Made by a program: the position numbers and the translations under genes
Notes under the pieces: model-generated
Told to the model about the DNA's origin: nothing
The model's database searches: none
Seen by the model: the letters and a program-made list of their open reading frames with translations, nothing else
Part shown: positions 23,747 to 31,313 of the stretch, in pieces
Layout: each line of letters starts with the position of its first letter
Position numbering within the stretch: the first letter of the stretch is position 1
NCBI RefSeq assembly: GCF_024213195.1
Contig: NZ_JANAVF010000004.1
Location: 434,001 to 498,000 of the forward strand
DNA: 64,000 bases
Source of the DNA: Streptomyces sp. TBY4
GTDB lineage: Bacteria > Actinomycetota > Actinomycetes > Streptomycetales > Streptomycetaceae
Direction of reading: 5' to 3'

Positions 23747-24161
23747 CCCGGCCGGAACGGCACACACACTCCCCGCCTGCTGGCCTACATGCCGCTGAGC
23801 GGACAGTACGACCACCGTCCCGATACCGCCGAGAGGCAGGCGTCGGGGGTGAAGGATGGGCGACCACGGCCCTGAAGCTGACGTACCCGGAGGCAGGGCA
23901 TCCTGCCGCTGATGGGCGCGAAAGCGGACGGCATCGAGAACCCCGTCGGGTACAGCCGCTTAGGTGTAGAGAACGCTGTCCGTACCGGTCATCCAGCCGG
24001 TAGTAGTCGGACGCCTCCTTGTCTGGCGTAACTCGCTGTGCCGCGCCGTGGGATGCCCTGCGGTTCGGTGTGCAGGGGGTCAGTCAAGGTGGTCGGCAGG
24101 AACGTGACTAGGCGAGTCAGGGCTCACCGTCCATCGGACGGCCGGAAACGGACCGCGAACC

Positions 24162-24210
24162 TCGAAAGTGAGGCGCGCGGACCGCGCGCTTCGAAAGTGA
24201 GGCACGCGGA
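24162..24210 (+). repeat. Pair of 20-bp direct repeats
   Basis: TCGAAAGTGAGGCGCGCGGA at 24162-24181 and TCGAAAGTGAGGCACGCGGA at 24191-24210, one mismatch, start to start 29 bases. Iteron-like spacing in non-coding DNA. Confidence 0.85.
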
Positions 24211-24284
24211 ATGTGGACGGCAGAACGGTGGATGGTGAACGAGGCGTCGAGTGAGCCTCACCCAAATCACTCGAATTGAACATC

Positions 24285-24344
24285 CGGCCCTACGGGCCGG
24301 GCCTCCCGGACGCCTTGGGCGTAGGTGCGAAGCCACCGGGAGGC
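24285..24344 (+). terminator. Two stacked hairpins before site 8
   Basis: CGGCCC/GGGCCG around 3 bases, then a 9-bp stem GCCTCCCGG/CCGGGAGGC holding an inner ACGCC/GGCGT. No T-run. Could be a structured RNA end or leader element upstream of the first gene after the non-coding block. Confidence 0.5.
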
Positions 24345-24360
24345 GCTGAGGCCGCACTGA

Positions 24361-24376
24361 TTGAAAGAGTGTAACT
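24361..24376 (+). promoter_or_regulatory. 16-bp phage motif, site 8
   Basis: TTGAAAGAGTGTAACT, 80 bases before the ATG at 24456 and right after the stacked hairpins. Confidence 0.78.
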
Positions 24377-24455
24377 AAGTAGTGCGGCTGAGATCGCAGT
24401 GCAGTTCGCGCTGCGGTACGGAGCCGGGCACCGCTCGGCCTGCGATTGGAGAAAC

Positions 24456-25043
24456 ATGACTGTGAACCTCTGCAAGGATCACCCCCTTGGCGACCTCTCC
24501 TTCTTCGAGATGGCCTGCAACCTGAGCGAGCGCAACTTCGCCATCGCCTACGAGCTGGACGGCACCCGCAGGGAGCTGCGGGATGCCTCGGACGCGTTCG
24601 AGCTCCTTCGCGAGGTGATCAACGACCTGACCACCGATCACGGCCTGGAGCTCGCGGAGCTGATCGGACTGCGCGATCACTACAAGGGTGAGGCTGGGCG
24701 ATGGGAGGGGCTCTACCAGGAAGCCGATCGTGAGGCCGGCCAGTTCCGCGGCAGTGTGCGCGATCAGCTCCTTGCCTCCCATCAGGCTGACGAGATCTCC
24801 AGGGATGCAGCCAATGAGATCCTCGAAGCCCTGAAGCTCGCCCCGATCGTTGACGAGTACCGCGCCGACGTCACCATCACCATCACGTACGAAGGGCTCC
24901 GGAGTCGGGATGGGCGCGACGTGATCGAGGCCGCTGTTCGCGCTGCGGTGGACGCTGACGCGCCGAACCTGCCGGGGTTCGTCTGGGCCTACTCCGACAT
25001 TCGCGTCGAGGGTGTGGAGCTCGAAGAATCCGACGTGATCTGA
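24456..25043 (+). CDS. Hypothetical phage protein, helical
   Basis: 195 residues from the ATG preceded by GGAGAA; earlier in-frame ATG lacks a ribosome site. The N-terminal part has DLSFFEMACNLSERNFAIAYELDGTRRELRDA, then a charged coiled stretch, and a C-terminal alpha-beta part (ADVTITITYEGLRSRDG...DIRVEGVELEE). I do not recognise the family. First gene of the long rightward operon; motif copies lie on both sides of it. Confidence 0.75.
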   Translation: MTVNLCKDHPLGDLSFFEMACNLSERNFAIAYELDGTRRELRDASDAFELLREVINDLTTDHGLELAELIGLRDHYKGEAGRWEGLYQEADREAGQFRGSVRDQLLASHQADEISRDAANEILEALKLAPIVDEYRADVTITITYEGLRSRDGRDVIEAAVRAAVDADAPNLPGFVWAYSDIRVEGVELEESDVI

Positions 25044-25050
25044 CGCGTCA

Positions 25051-25066
25051 ATGTAAGAGTGTAACT
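25051..25066 (+). promoter_or_regulatory. 16-bp phage motif, site 9
   Basis: ATGTAAGAGTGTAACT in the 88-base gap between two orphan genes. Confidence 0.78.
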
Positions 25067-25131
25067 AGATGGGTGCTCCTTCCGCACTTGAGGCAGGAAG
25101 GGGCGCCCGTCCTGACCGGATCACGAGGACC

Positions 25132-25938
25132 ATGTACCGCACTCTCGATATCCCAACCGCAGACGTGCTGGCCGAGTACGCCGCGCGACTCGACGACGCG
25201 CATCGCTCCTGGCCTTCCTGGTACACGGGGAAGTACGCCAATGAGGACACCCCGACCCACGTGGAGATGTTCACGTGGCACGACGACCGCTTCGGCTGGA
25301 TCGGCGATAAGTCGAACTTCGAGGTGGCCCGCGACCTGATCCGCACGGCGGCCGACGAGGGACGCACGGACACCGTGGTCTCCGACGAGCAGGTGCATGA
25401 CTGCGGGCGCGGTACGAGCGCCTGGGACTACGCCCAACTCTTCGTCCAGGTCTACGAGGGCGGCTGCCCCGAGGACTGCCCCGGCACGCACACGGCGGAA
25501 TGCCGGCCGGGCTGTGTCCCTGACGTCGACTTCTGCCTCGGAGACGAGTGCGAGGGCGACTGCCACGGCACCCGTGCGTACACCGCCGCCTTCCGTGCGG
25601 CCGTCGCCTTGGCCCAGTTCGTCAAGGACGACCATCCGTTCCTCGACGAGGACGATTACTACGACCAGCGCCGCCAGGTCTTCGAGGGGAACCTCGACGA
25701 GGCCCTGGAGGACGTGAAGCTGCACTACCCGTACGACTCCGAGACCGACCACCAGGGCATCGTCGAGCACGCCTCCGACTGCCTGTGGGACCTGGAGTAC
25801 CGGGACTCGGACGGCCATGCCGACTGGGACGGCGTGCGAGACGCCTACGACTACGGCCGCGGTGAGCACTTCCTCGCGCTGGGTCGTGACTTCCTGCGCA
25901 ACGAGATCTCGGGGCAGCTCGCCCTCATGCCGGCCTGA
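25132..25938 (+). CDS. Hypothetical acidic Cys-rich phage protein
   Basis: 268 residues from the ATG after GAGGAC. Strongly acidic. A Cys cluster at about residues 108-147 (GGCPEDCPG, AECRPGC, FCLGDECEGDCHG) contains eight Cys and probably binds zinc or forms a compact knuckle. The rest is rich in Trp, Tyr and Asp (DDYYDQRRQVFEGNLDEALEDV). No family recognised. The acidic, aromatic make-up is shared with several neighbours and resembles DNA mimics or host-takeover proteins, but that is only an impression. Confidence 0.78.
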   Translation: MYRTLDIPTADVLAEYAARLDDAHRSWPSWYTGKYANEDTPTHVEMFTWHDDRFGWIGDKSNFEVARDLIRTAADEGRTDTVVSDEQVHDCGRGTSAWDYAQLFVQVYEGGCPEDCPGTHTAECRPGCVPDVDFCLGDECEGDCHGTRAYTAAFRAAVALAQFVKDDHPFLDEDDYYDQRRQVFEGNLDEALEDVKLHYPYDSETDHQGIVEHASDCLWDLEYRDSDGHADWDGVRDAYDYGRGEHFLALGRDFLRNEISGQLALMPA

Positions 25939-25953
25939 CCCCTCCCCTGAACC

Positions 25954-25993
25954 GCCACCCCTCCCTGCGCCTCCCCTCCCGGGGAGGGGTGGC
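25954..25993 (+). terminator. Strong hairpin between orphan genes
   Basis: 12-bp perfect stem (GCCACCCCTCCC with GGGAGGGGTGGC) just before the ribosome site of the next gene. No T-run; likely a partial terminator or mRNA stabiliser. Confidence 0.65.
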
Positions 25994-26016
25994 TCTCCAT
26001 CCGAATGCGAGGACAC

Positions 26017-26334
26017 ATGCGCACTACCACCCGCCCGTACGAGGTCCGTGTCTGGAACGAGGTCGCCGACCTTCTCGGACTCTGGGAGATCCGGCGGACC
26101 GGCAAGGACCGATACGTCGTCACCTACGACCACCGCGAGGAGACCCGGTTCGACGACCGGGACGACGCCCTGAGCTTTGCCCGCTTCGGCGCCGAGGCCC
26201 TCGTTGAGACCTCCCGCCGTGACTGCCTGTGCGAAGGCGATCCCGACTGCGGGTTCTGGGAGCCCCATGGCATTTCCGTTCAGGAGGTCAAGCCCGAGCT
26301 CTCCCTCATCACCCCGCCCCTGCTTTGCCTGTAG
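26017..26334 (+). CDS. Hypothetical small phage protein
   Basis: 105 residues from the ATG after GAGGA. Pattern VRVWNEVADLLGLWEIRRTGKDRYVVTYDHREETRFDDRDDALSFARFG suggests a small alpha-beta domain, followed by a CLCEGDPDC knuckle and a hydrophobic end. Not recognised. Part of the rightward orphan operon. Confidence 0.72.
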   Translation: MRTTTRPYEVRVWNEVADLLGLWEIRRTGKDRYVVTYDHREETRFDDRDDALSFARFGAEALVETSRRDCLCEGDPDCGFWEPHGISVQEVKPELSLITPPLLCL

Positions 26335-26363
26335 ACGACCCCACCACCACCGGAGTGACACAC

Positions 26364-26774
26364 ATGCGTGCCTTCAAGCGCCTCACCCTGCCCTTCATGA
26401 ACCGCAAGGGCATGCCGGCCGCCCCGTCCAGGCTCCGTCGCCTCCTGAATCCCTGGGGTGTCATGCGTACCCACCGTGACAGCACGGTTGTCGCGCTGAC
26501 CATCGCGGCCGACATCGTCGGCGCCCTGGAAGACGAGCTCTACGCACTGCGGACCGCAGCGGACGACCTGGTGGACCTCCTTGACGACGGCATGCTGGCG
26601 TCCGGTATCGCCGAGCACCTGAACTGCGGGGAGGTCGAGCGCCTCGCGGACTTCCTCAAGGCCCACGACCAGTTCCGTGCTGCCGAATTGTGGCTGGAGT
26701 GCCACGCCGAGAGCGACGACGAAGGCGACTCCCACTACAAGGGCGAGACGTCTCAGCTCGCCCTGACGGCCTGA
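26364..26774 (+). CDS. Hypothetical helical phage protein
   Basis: 136 residues. Basic first 45 residues (RAFKRLTLPFMNRKGMPAAPSRLRRLLNPWG), then helices VVALTIAADIVGALEDELYALRTAADDLVDLL and LNCGEVERLADFLKAHDQFRAAELWLECHAE. The last part is acidic. Not recognised; could be a small adaptor or DNA-associated protein. Confidence 0.72.
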   Translation: MRAFKRLTLPFMNRKGMPAAPSRLRRLLNPWGVMRTHRDSTVVALTIAADIVGALEDELYALRTAADDLVDLLDDGMLASGIAEHLNCGEVERLADFLKAHDQFRAAELWLECHAESDDEGDSHYKGETSQLALTA

Positions 26775-26783
26775 GGCGGAGCG

Positions 26784-27119
26784 ATGGTCGAGTGTGACTT
26801 CTGCGGCCTGCCCGGCGCCCGGTGGCTCTACGTCCCCCAGGACCGGGCCCGCGTCGCCCTGATGAGTAACGAGGGAGTGGTGGCCCCCCTCCTGAACGAT
26901 GGTCGGTGGCGAGCCTGCGACCTCTGCGCGCAGCTCGTCGACACGAACGACATGGCCGGTCTCGTGGCCCGCTGCCTGTCCACCTTGCGGATGCTCGGAG
27001 CGCCCGTGCCGGACGGCGGTCCGGACCTTGAACACGTGGCCATGGTCGTCATGGCCAACTTCGCGACCGTGCTGGTCGGGAGGCCCACCAAGAAGACCTT
27101 GCAGGGGAGGGCCACGTGA
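26784..27119 (+). CDS. Small zinc-ribbon phage protein
   Basis: 111 residues. CDFCGLPGARW near the start and ACDLCAQLVD at about residue 44 form a four-Cys zinc site; the rest is helical (ARCLSTLRMLG, EHVAMVVMANFATVLVG). The CxxCG..GA(R)W opening is frequent in small actinophage proteins of unknown role. Its stop overlaps the next start by 4 bases. Confidence 0.75.
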   Translation: MVECDFCGLPGARWLYVPQDRARVALMSNEGVVAPLLNDGRWRACDLCAQLVDTNDMAGLVARCLSTLRMLGAPVPDGGPDLEHVAMVVMANFATVLVGRPTKKTLQGRAT

Positions 27120-27523
27120 CCTGGCCCTACGACCTCTACATCTGCGACTGCGGATACGGACAGCCCGAGGACCACGACGGCTCGTGCGGGGCCTGGAGGC
27201 ACGGCGGCACCTGGCACGACTACGGCTACCGCCAGGCGTTCGAGGCCGCCGCCCGCGAGGGTCACGCCTACGTCGAGAGCACCAGCCCGCACAACGGCCG
27301 CAAGGCCGTCGTCTTCCAGCACGTCCAGGGCGGAGGGCTCTGCGAGCTGTGCGGCCCCGCGACTGGCCGCCGAGGCCCGTACACGCGCTCTCCGAATGGC
27401 CGGCGGTTCCTGTGCGACCCGTGCGTCCGTGACCTCCAGGGCGCCCTGGACGACCTGCACAAGTCGAGCGGGGCCTACCGCACACGGGAGCTGTGGCCCG
27501 TCCTCGAAGACTCCGACCGCTAA
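27116..27523 (+). CDS. Small Cys-rich phage protein
   Basis: 135 residues. Start YICDCGYGQPEDHDGSCGAWRHGGTWHDYGYRQAFEAA and later LCELCGPATG...FLCDPCVRDL give two possible zinc sites. Not recognised. Translationally coupled to the zinc-ribbon gene before it. Confidence 0.75.
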   Translation: MTWPYDLYICDCGYGQPEDHDGSCGAWRHGGTWHDYGYRQAFEAAAREGHAYVESTSPHNGRKAVVFQHVQGGGLCELCGPATGRRGPYTRSPNGRRFLCDPCVRDLQGALDDLHKSSGAYRTRELWPVLEDSDR

Positions 27524-27556
27524 GCGATCACCAGGCGAAACCTCCGAAAGGGGGTC

Positions 27557-27578
27557 GCGGGGCGCTGGTTTGCCCCGC
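27557..27578 (+). terminator. Hairpin after Cys-rich gene
   Basis: 7-bp stem GCGGGGC/GCCCCGC with an 8-base loop in the 92-base gap before a small membrane-protein gene. Confidence 0.55.
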
Positions 27579-27615
27579 CTGACGATGCCAGCCCGCATCG
27601 CGCACAAGGAGTCCC

Positions 27616-27795
27616 ATGAAACAGATCTTCGACGCCCTCTTGCCCGTCATCCTCGCCAGCGCCGTCTGGACCCTGCTGGGCGAGAAGAACCCCAACATCG
27701 TGCTGTTCGTGGCGTCGGTGTTCGTCGCCCACTACGCCATCAAGGGCGTGCGAACCCTCAGCGGCTACGTCCACGGCCGCGCCACCCAGAGCTGA
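27616..27795 (+). CDS. 59-residue membrane protein
   Basis: ATG at 27616 after AGGAG. Two hydrophobic stretches: FDALLPVILASAVWTLL (5-21) and NIVLFVASVFVAHYAI (28-43), then a basic tail. It sits between two hairpins, so it may be expressed alone. Shape and size would fit a superinfection-exclusion or holin-like peptide; the sequence gives no further clue. Confidence 0.72.
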   Translation: MKQIFDALLPVILASAVWTLLGEKNPNIVLFVASVFVAHYAIKGVRTLSGYVHGRATQS

Positions 27796-27802
27796 ACACT
27801 CT

Positions 27803-27830
27803 CCGCCGGGCCGGGCGACTGGCCCGGCGG
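27803..27830 (+). terminator. Terminator after small membrane gene
   Basis: 10-bp perfect stem CCGCCGGGCC/GGCCCGGCGG with an 8-base loop and CCCCCTTT after it. Confidence 0.78.
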
Positions 27831-27853
27831 CCCCCTTTGACAGCGAGGACCAC

Positions 27854-28399
27854 ATGACCGCCTCAACCCTGTCCATGACCGTCCAGCCGCGCGTCTGGAT
27901 TTGCTGCCTGGCCTGCTACAACTCCGGTTATCTGACCGGGGATTGGTACGACGCCGACACGGGAGACCTTGTCACCCCCGAAGATCTTCATGGTGGATCA
28001 ACGGACCACGAAGAGCTGTGGGTCACGGACCACGACGAGTTCCACGGCGCCCTTGAGGGGGAGTGCTCCCCAGCGCACGCCGCCGAGATCGCCGAGGCCC
28101 TTCAGGGCCTCACGCACGACGAGCTCGGCCCGTTCTCAGCCTGGGTCGCCGAGTGGGGCGACGACGTCGACAACGCCCACTGGCTCGACCGCTTCCGCGA
28201 GGAGTACCGCGGCTTCCACGAGTCCGAGGGGCACTACGCCCAGGAGTGGGCCGAGGAGAAGTCTTCCGAGGACACGGAGCGCATGACGCGCTGGCCGTGG
28301 AACTCGATCGACTGGGACCGCGCCGCCGAGGAGCTCTTCTCCAGCGGCCTTCACGCCGAGCCCGCGTACGGCGGCATCTACGTCTTCAGCCCGCGATGA
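27854..28399 (+). CDS. ardA: ArdA-like antirestriction protein
   Basis: 181 residues from ATG after GAGGAC. Matches ArdA in order and chemistry: PRVWICCLACYNSGYLTGDWYDA at the start, EELWVTDHDEF, a middle FSAWV..WGDDV, DRFREEYRGFHESEGHYAQEWAE, and a closing IDWDRAAEELFSSG...GGIYVF. The protein is very acidic, as expected of ArdA, which mimics B-form DNA and blocks type I restriction enzymes. In the phage it would protect incoming or replicating DNA. It opens a run of three overlapping genes. Confidence 0.9.
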   Translation: MTASTLSMTVQPRVWICCLACYNSGYLTGDWYDADTGDLVTPEDLHGGSTDHEELWVTDHDEFHGALEGECSPAHAAEIAEALQGLTHDELGPFSAWVAEWGDDVDNAHWLDRFREEYRGFHESEGHYAQEWAEEKSSEDTERMTRWPWNSIDWDRAAEELFSSGLHAEPAYGGIYVFSPR

Positions 28400-28725
28400 A
28401 CACCGAACCCTGTGTCGAGTGCAGAGCCATTCCCGAGCTCCTCGACGAAGACCTGACCTGTGCTTTCTGCCGCATCGGCCTGTACCTGAAGGACGCCCTG
28501 ATGAAGATGACCGTGAAGTTCCCCGTCGAGACCATCACCCACGGGGAGATCGAGATCGACCTCGACGTACCGGAGGAGTTCGTCGACGAGGACGGTGAAC
28601 TCTTCGACGAGGACGGCCTGCGCGACTGGCTCAACGAGAACGAGAACAAGTGGTACGAGCTGGGCCCCGTCTTCGAGGAGATCCAGTCGAAGGAAGTCAT
28701 CGAGATCGCCAACGCGTACCGATGA
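28396..28725 (+). CDS. Small acidic phage protein with CxxC pairs
   Basis: 109 residues; ATG overlaps the ArdA stop by 4 bases. CVECRAIPELLDEDLTCAFC gives a compact four-Cys site at 6-26. An acidic alpha-beta part follows (MTVKFPVETITHGEIEIDLDVPEEFVDEDGELFDEDGLRDWLNENENKW). An internal ATG at MKMTVKFP could make the second part alone. Not recognised; coupling to ArdA suggests a shared anti-host role, as inference. Confidence 0.75.
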   Translation: MNTEPCVECRAIPELLDEDLTCAFCRIGLYLKDALMKMTVKFPVETITHGEIEIDLDVPEEFVDEDGELFDEDGLRDWLNENENKWYELGPVFEEIQSKEVIEIANAYR

Positions 28726-29012
28726 CGACGAACATCCCGCTGAACGACCGGGTCAAGCACCTCGTCACCGAGCTGGACGAGGCCATCGCCACGATGCGCC
28801 AGGAGCCCGAGCCGGGCCGTACCTGGTCCTGGGAAGACGAGCACGTTGCCGGGCTGAACCTGGCCGACGCTGCCGAAGCGCTGATTCTCGCGCTCCCCAC
28901 CGTCATCTGGCCGGCCGCCTGGTTCAAGGACGAGCCGAAGGCCGCGCGCCCCCCTCTGACCCTCTACGAGCAGCAGCTCGTCACCGAGCTCATCGCTCAG
29001 CTCGACCTCTGA
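28722..29012 (+). CDS. Hypothetical small helical phage protein
   Basis: 96 residues, ATG overlapping the previous stop by 4 bases. Helical throughout: LNDRVKHLVTELDEAIATMRQE, HVAGLNLADAAEALILALPTVIW, LYEQQLVTELIAQLDL. Not recognised. Last of the ardA-led coupled trio. Confidence 0.72.
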   Translation: MTTNIPLNDRVKHLVTELDEAIATMRQEPEPGRTWSWEDEHVAGLNLADAAEALILALPTVIWPAAWFKDEPKAARPPLTLYEQQLVTELIAQLDL

Positions 29013-29030
29013 CCCCACACATCAAGTCCG

Positions 29031-29066
29031 CGCCCGCCCCGCCCGTCGAAGGACACGGGGCGGGCG
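29031..29066 (+). terminator. Hairpin after the ardA trio
   Basis: 10-bp perfect stem CGCCCGCCCC/GGGGCGGGCG. Ends shortly before the ribosome site of the next gene. Confidence 0.65.
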
Positions 29067-29083
29067 CCCTCCAAGGGATACCT

Positions 29084-29407
29084 ATGAGCTCGATGACCTG
29101 CCGCGACTGCGGCATCGGCCCCTACGGGGCCCAGCCCTCCGGCCTCTTCCTCTGCGATCACTGCGGGCACCTCCTCGACCTCGATACGGCCTGGTTCGAC
29201 CCCGCCGAAGTAGTCGTCGTCGGCACGGACGGCACCCTGCTCCACTACCTCAGCCCGCACGCCTGCCTGACGTGGATGGACGACATCCGCGACCTCCCCA
29301 CGGGCGACTGGGCCCTCGCGATGGAAGCCCTCGGCCAGTTCAAGCGCGCGGCCAAGGAACTTGAAGCCGCCCTCCGTGCCGGCCTGCCCTACAGCATCCC
29401 CGCCTGA
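29084..29407 (+). CDS. Zinc-ribbon phage protein
   Basis: 107 residues. CRDCGIGPYGAQPSGLFLCDHCGHLL is a clear four-Cys zinc ribbon at 6-30. Then EVVVVGTDGTLLHYLSPHACLTWMDD and a helical end. Not recognised beyond the ribbon. Confidence 0.74.
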   Translation: MSSMTCRDCGIGPYGAQPSGLFLCDHCGHLLDLDTAWFDPAEVVVVGTDGTLLHYLSPHACLTWMDDIRDLPTGDWALAMEALGQFKRAAKELEAALRAGLPYSIPA

Positions 29408-29422
29408 CCGATGGAGACCTCC

Positions 29423-29956
29423 ATGAACCACCACGCGACGTTCACGTTCCCCGAGGGAGACCTCAACGTCACGGCCCTACCGGCCAAGACGGCGGAGGAG
29501 AACTGGGGAGGCACGCGGAAGCATGTCGTCTATTCCCGCCTGGCCATCAGCTCCTCGACCGACGAGGAGCAGCCCGGCTTCCTGAAGATCCGGGGGCGGT
29601 ACTACCGCGTCGGCGCACGGCGTATCCGGTCCCTTGACGAGCAGGTCAGCAGGCTGGGGCGCTGGCGATGGGACAACGCCCTGCACCGCTGGGAGTACAC
29701 CAACCAGGTCGAAAAGGAGGTCGGTTGGGACACGTCCGCAGCCCGACGCCTCGGCCAGATGGTTGATGAAGCCGCCGACCGGTTTGAGGCGGAGTACCCG
29801 CACTGGCGTCGGATCAGCGAGCGCCTGGAGCTCGAAGCCCACCTCCGCAACGCCGAGGCGCACCGCGGACAGGTCTGCGACGAGCTGCGCAAGGCCGACA
29901 CGAAGATCACCGACCTCCACGCCCGGATAGCCGCCTACGCCGAGGGAACGCCGTGA
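29423..29956 (+). CDS. Hypothetical phage protein with coiled-coil end
   Basis: 177 residues from the ATG at 29423, which follows GGAGACC. First half beta-rich (HATFTFPEGDLNVTAL, RKHVVYSRLAISSS, LKIRGRYYRVGARRI), second half a long coiled coil (LEAHLRNAEAHRGQVCDELRKADTKITDLHARIAAY). Not recognised. Confidence 0.72.
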   Translation: MNHHATFTFPEGDLNVTALPAKTAEENWGGTRKHVVYSRLAISSSTDEEQPGFLKIRGRYYRVGARRIRSLDEQVSRLGRWRWDNALHRWEYTNQVEKEVGWDTSAARRLGQMVDEAADRFEAEYPHWRRISERLELEAHLRNAEAHRGQVCDELRKADTKITDLHARIAAYAEGTP

Positions 29957-29996
29957 TCACCCTCCGCTCATCTGTCAACGTCGTGGACGTGGCCTG

Positions 29997-31295
29997 ATGT
30001 CCCTGACCCGCCTCGACACCGCCGGAGCGCTCGGCGTCCCCGACGACCTGGATCTCTCCGGCAAGACACCGGAAGAACTCGCGGAGATCGCCGCGCCCTG
30101 GCCCGCCCACTGGCTCTACCCCCCGAAGCCCGGGGACCCCGACCGAGTCGTCAACCTCTTCGCGGGACCGGGAGGCTGGGACGTCGGCGTACGGGACGTG
30201 CTGCAACACGAGCTCGACATCGTGGGCGTCGAGATGCACAAGGGCGCTTCAGCAACAGCCTGCGCGGCAGGGTTCCGACGCATCACCGCCGACGTCCGCT
30301 CCCTCAACCCGAAGCACCCGGCGCTGCGCTGGGTACGCGGACTGATCGTCTCCGCGCCCTGCCAGTGCTGGTCACCGGCCGGCAAGCGCGCCGGACTCGA
30401 CCCCCGCAATCAGGAACTGCTGCTCGACATCTTCACGGCGGCGTTCGAGGCCACCTTCGGACACTGGCACGACAGCGCAGACTGCGGCGCCTGCGAGGTG
30501 GAGGACATCTGCCTCATCTGCAACAACCCCGACTGGGACGGCTACGCGGGGTTCACCGGCCCCTTGCTCACCCTGGACGAGGTCCGCGCCCCGATCGCCG
30601 ACATGACGGACGAGCGAATCGGCCTCGTCGCCGAGGTGCTGATCTGGGCGCTCACCCTCACCGCCCAGTGGGACAACCTCCGCTGGCTGGCCATGGAACA
30701 GAGCTCGGCCCTGCCCGAGCTCATCCTCGACGGACTGCGCGAAGAACTGTGGTCGGCGGACTGGTGCAGCGCGGAGTACCGCGTCCTTGACGCCGTGGAC
30801 TACGGCCTCGCCTCCCGGCGCAAGCGCGTCTTCCTCATGGCGGCCCGCCACGCTTACGTCGACATGGACGCTCTCACGCCCAAGGCGCCCATGCCGGCCA
30901 CCGCCGCCGCCCAGGCGCTCGGCTGGCCCGAAGGTATCCGCGTCAACACCAGAGGCGTCCGCAAGACGGCGGGCGGGAACTGCTGGTCGGCGGACAAACC
31001 CGCGACCGGCATCACCAGCAAAATCCGCGGCTGGTACTGGGAGCACGACAAGGACCGGACATTCAGCCTCGACGAGGCCGCCCTCCTGGTGGGCTTCCGC
31101 CCTGGCTACCCGTGGACCGGCTCCCGGTCGAGCTGCACGCAGCAGATCGGCGACGTCGTTGCCCCACCGATGAGCGCCGTCGTCATCGGCAGCCTCCTCT
31201 CTCGGCACTGGGAGGACCACCTCCGCCGGTACCTCGCCGACATCTACACCCCCACCCTCACCCCTGCCGAGCCCGTTCACGTGCTCGCCGCCTGA
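29997..31295 (+). CDS. DNA (cytosine-5) methyltransferase
   Basis: 432 residues. C5-MTase motifs in order: I, NLFAGPGGWDVG at 53-64; IV, SAPCQCWSP with catalytic Cys122; VI, MEQSSAL; VIII, ASRRKRVFLMAA; X, GDVVAPPMSAVVIG near the end. Between IV and VI is an inserted Cys-rich loop (DCGACEVEDICLIC, about 151-164) that may bind zinc. No endonuclease partner is next to it. Phage orphan methyltransferases shield the phage genome from host restriction, which fits the nearby ardA. Confidence 0.93.
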   Translation: MSLTRLDTAGALGVPDDLDLSGKTPEELAEIAAPWPAHWLYPPKPGDPDRVVNLFAGPGGWDVGVRDVLQHELDIVGVEMHKGASATACAAGFRRITADVRSLNPKHPALRWVRGLIVSAPCQCWSPAGKRAGLDPRNQELLLDIFTAAFEATFGHWHDSADCGACEVEDICLICNNPDWDGYAGFTGPLLTLDEVRAPIADMTDERIGLVAEVLIWALTLTAQWDNLRWLAMEQSSALPELILDGLREELWSADWCSAEYRVLDAVDYGLASRRKRVFLMAARHAYVDMDALTPKAPMPATAAAQALGWPEGIRVNTRGVRKTAGGNCWSADKPATGITSKIRGWYWEHDKDRTFSLDEAALLVGFRPGYPWTGSRSSCTQQIGDVVAPPMSAVVIGSLLSRHWEDHLRRYLADIYTPTLTPAEPVHVLAA

Positions 31296-31313
31296 CCACC
31301 CGAGGAAGAGACC

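Larger units (their letters stand above)
23152..24455. other. 1.3-kb non-coding block with repeats and motif sites
   Basis: No convincing gene. Open frames across it have weak codon bias and mirror the DNA repeats in both strands. It holds two 65-bp direct repeats, a pair of 20-bp repeats, four copies of the 16-bp motif, a promoter-like site at 23461, and hairpins (GGCAGG/CCTGCC at 23892-23907, CGGCCC/GGGCCG at 24285-24299, GCCTCCCGG/CCGGGAGGC at 24301-24344). This is the richest candidate for a replication origin, regulatory RNA or partition region of the phage. Confidence 0.7.

Noticed and set aside
23453..23875. 140-codon plus-strand frame in the non-coding block, with an internal repeat
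   Set aside because: The protein repeat merely reflects the 65-bp DNA repeats, the antisense frame shows the same, and third-position GC is too low for a gene of this genome.
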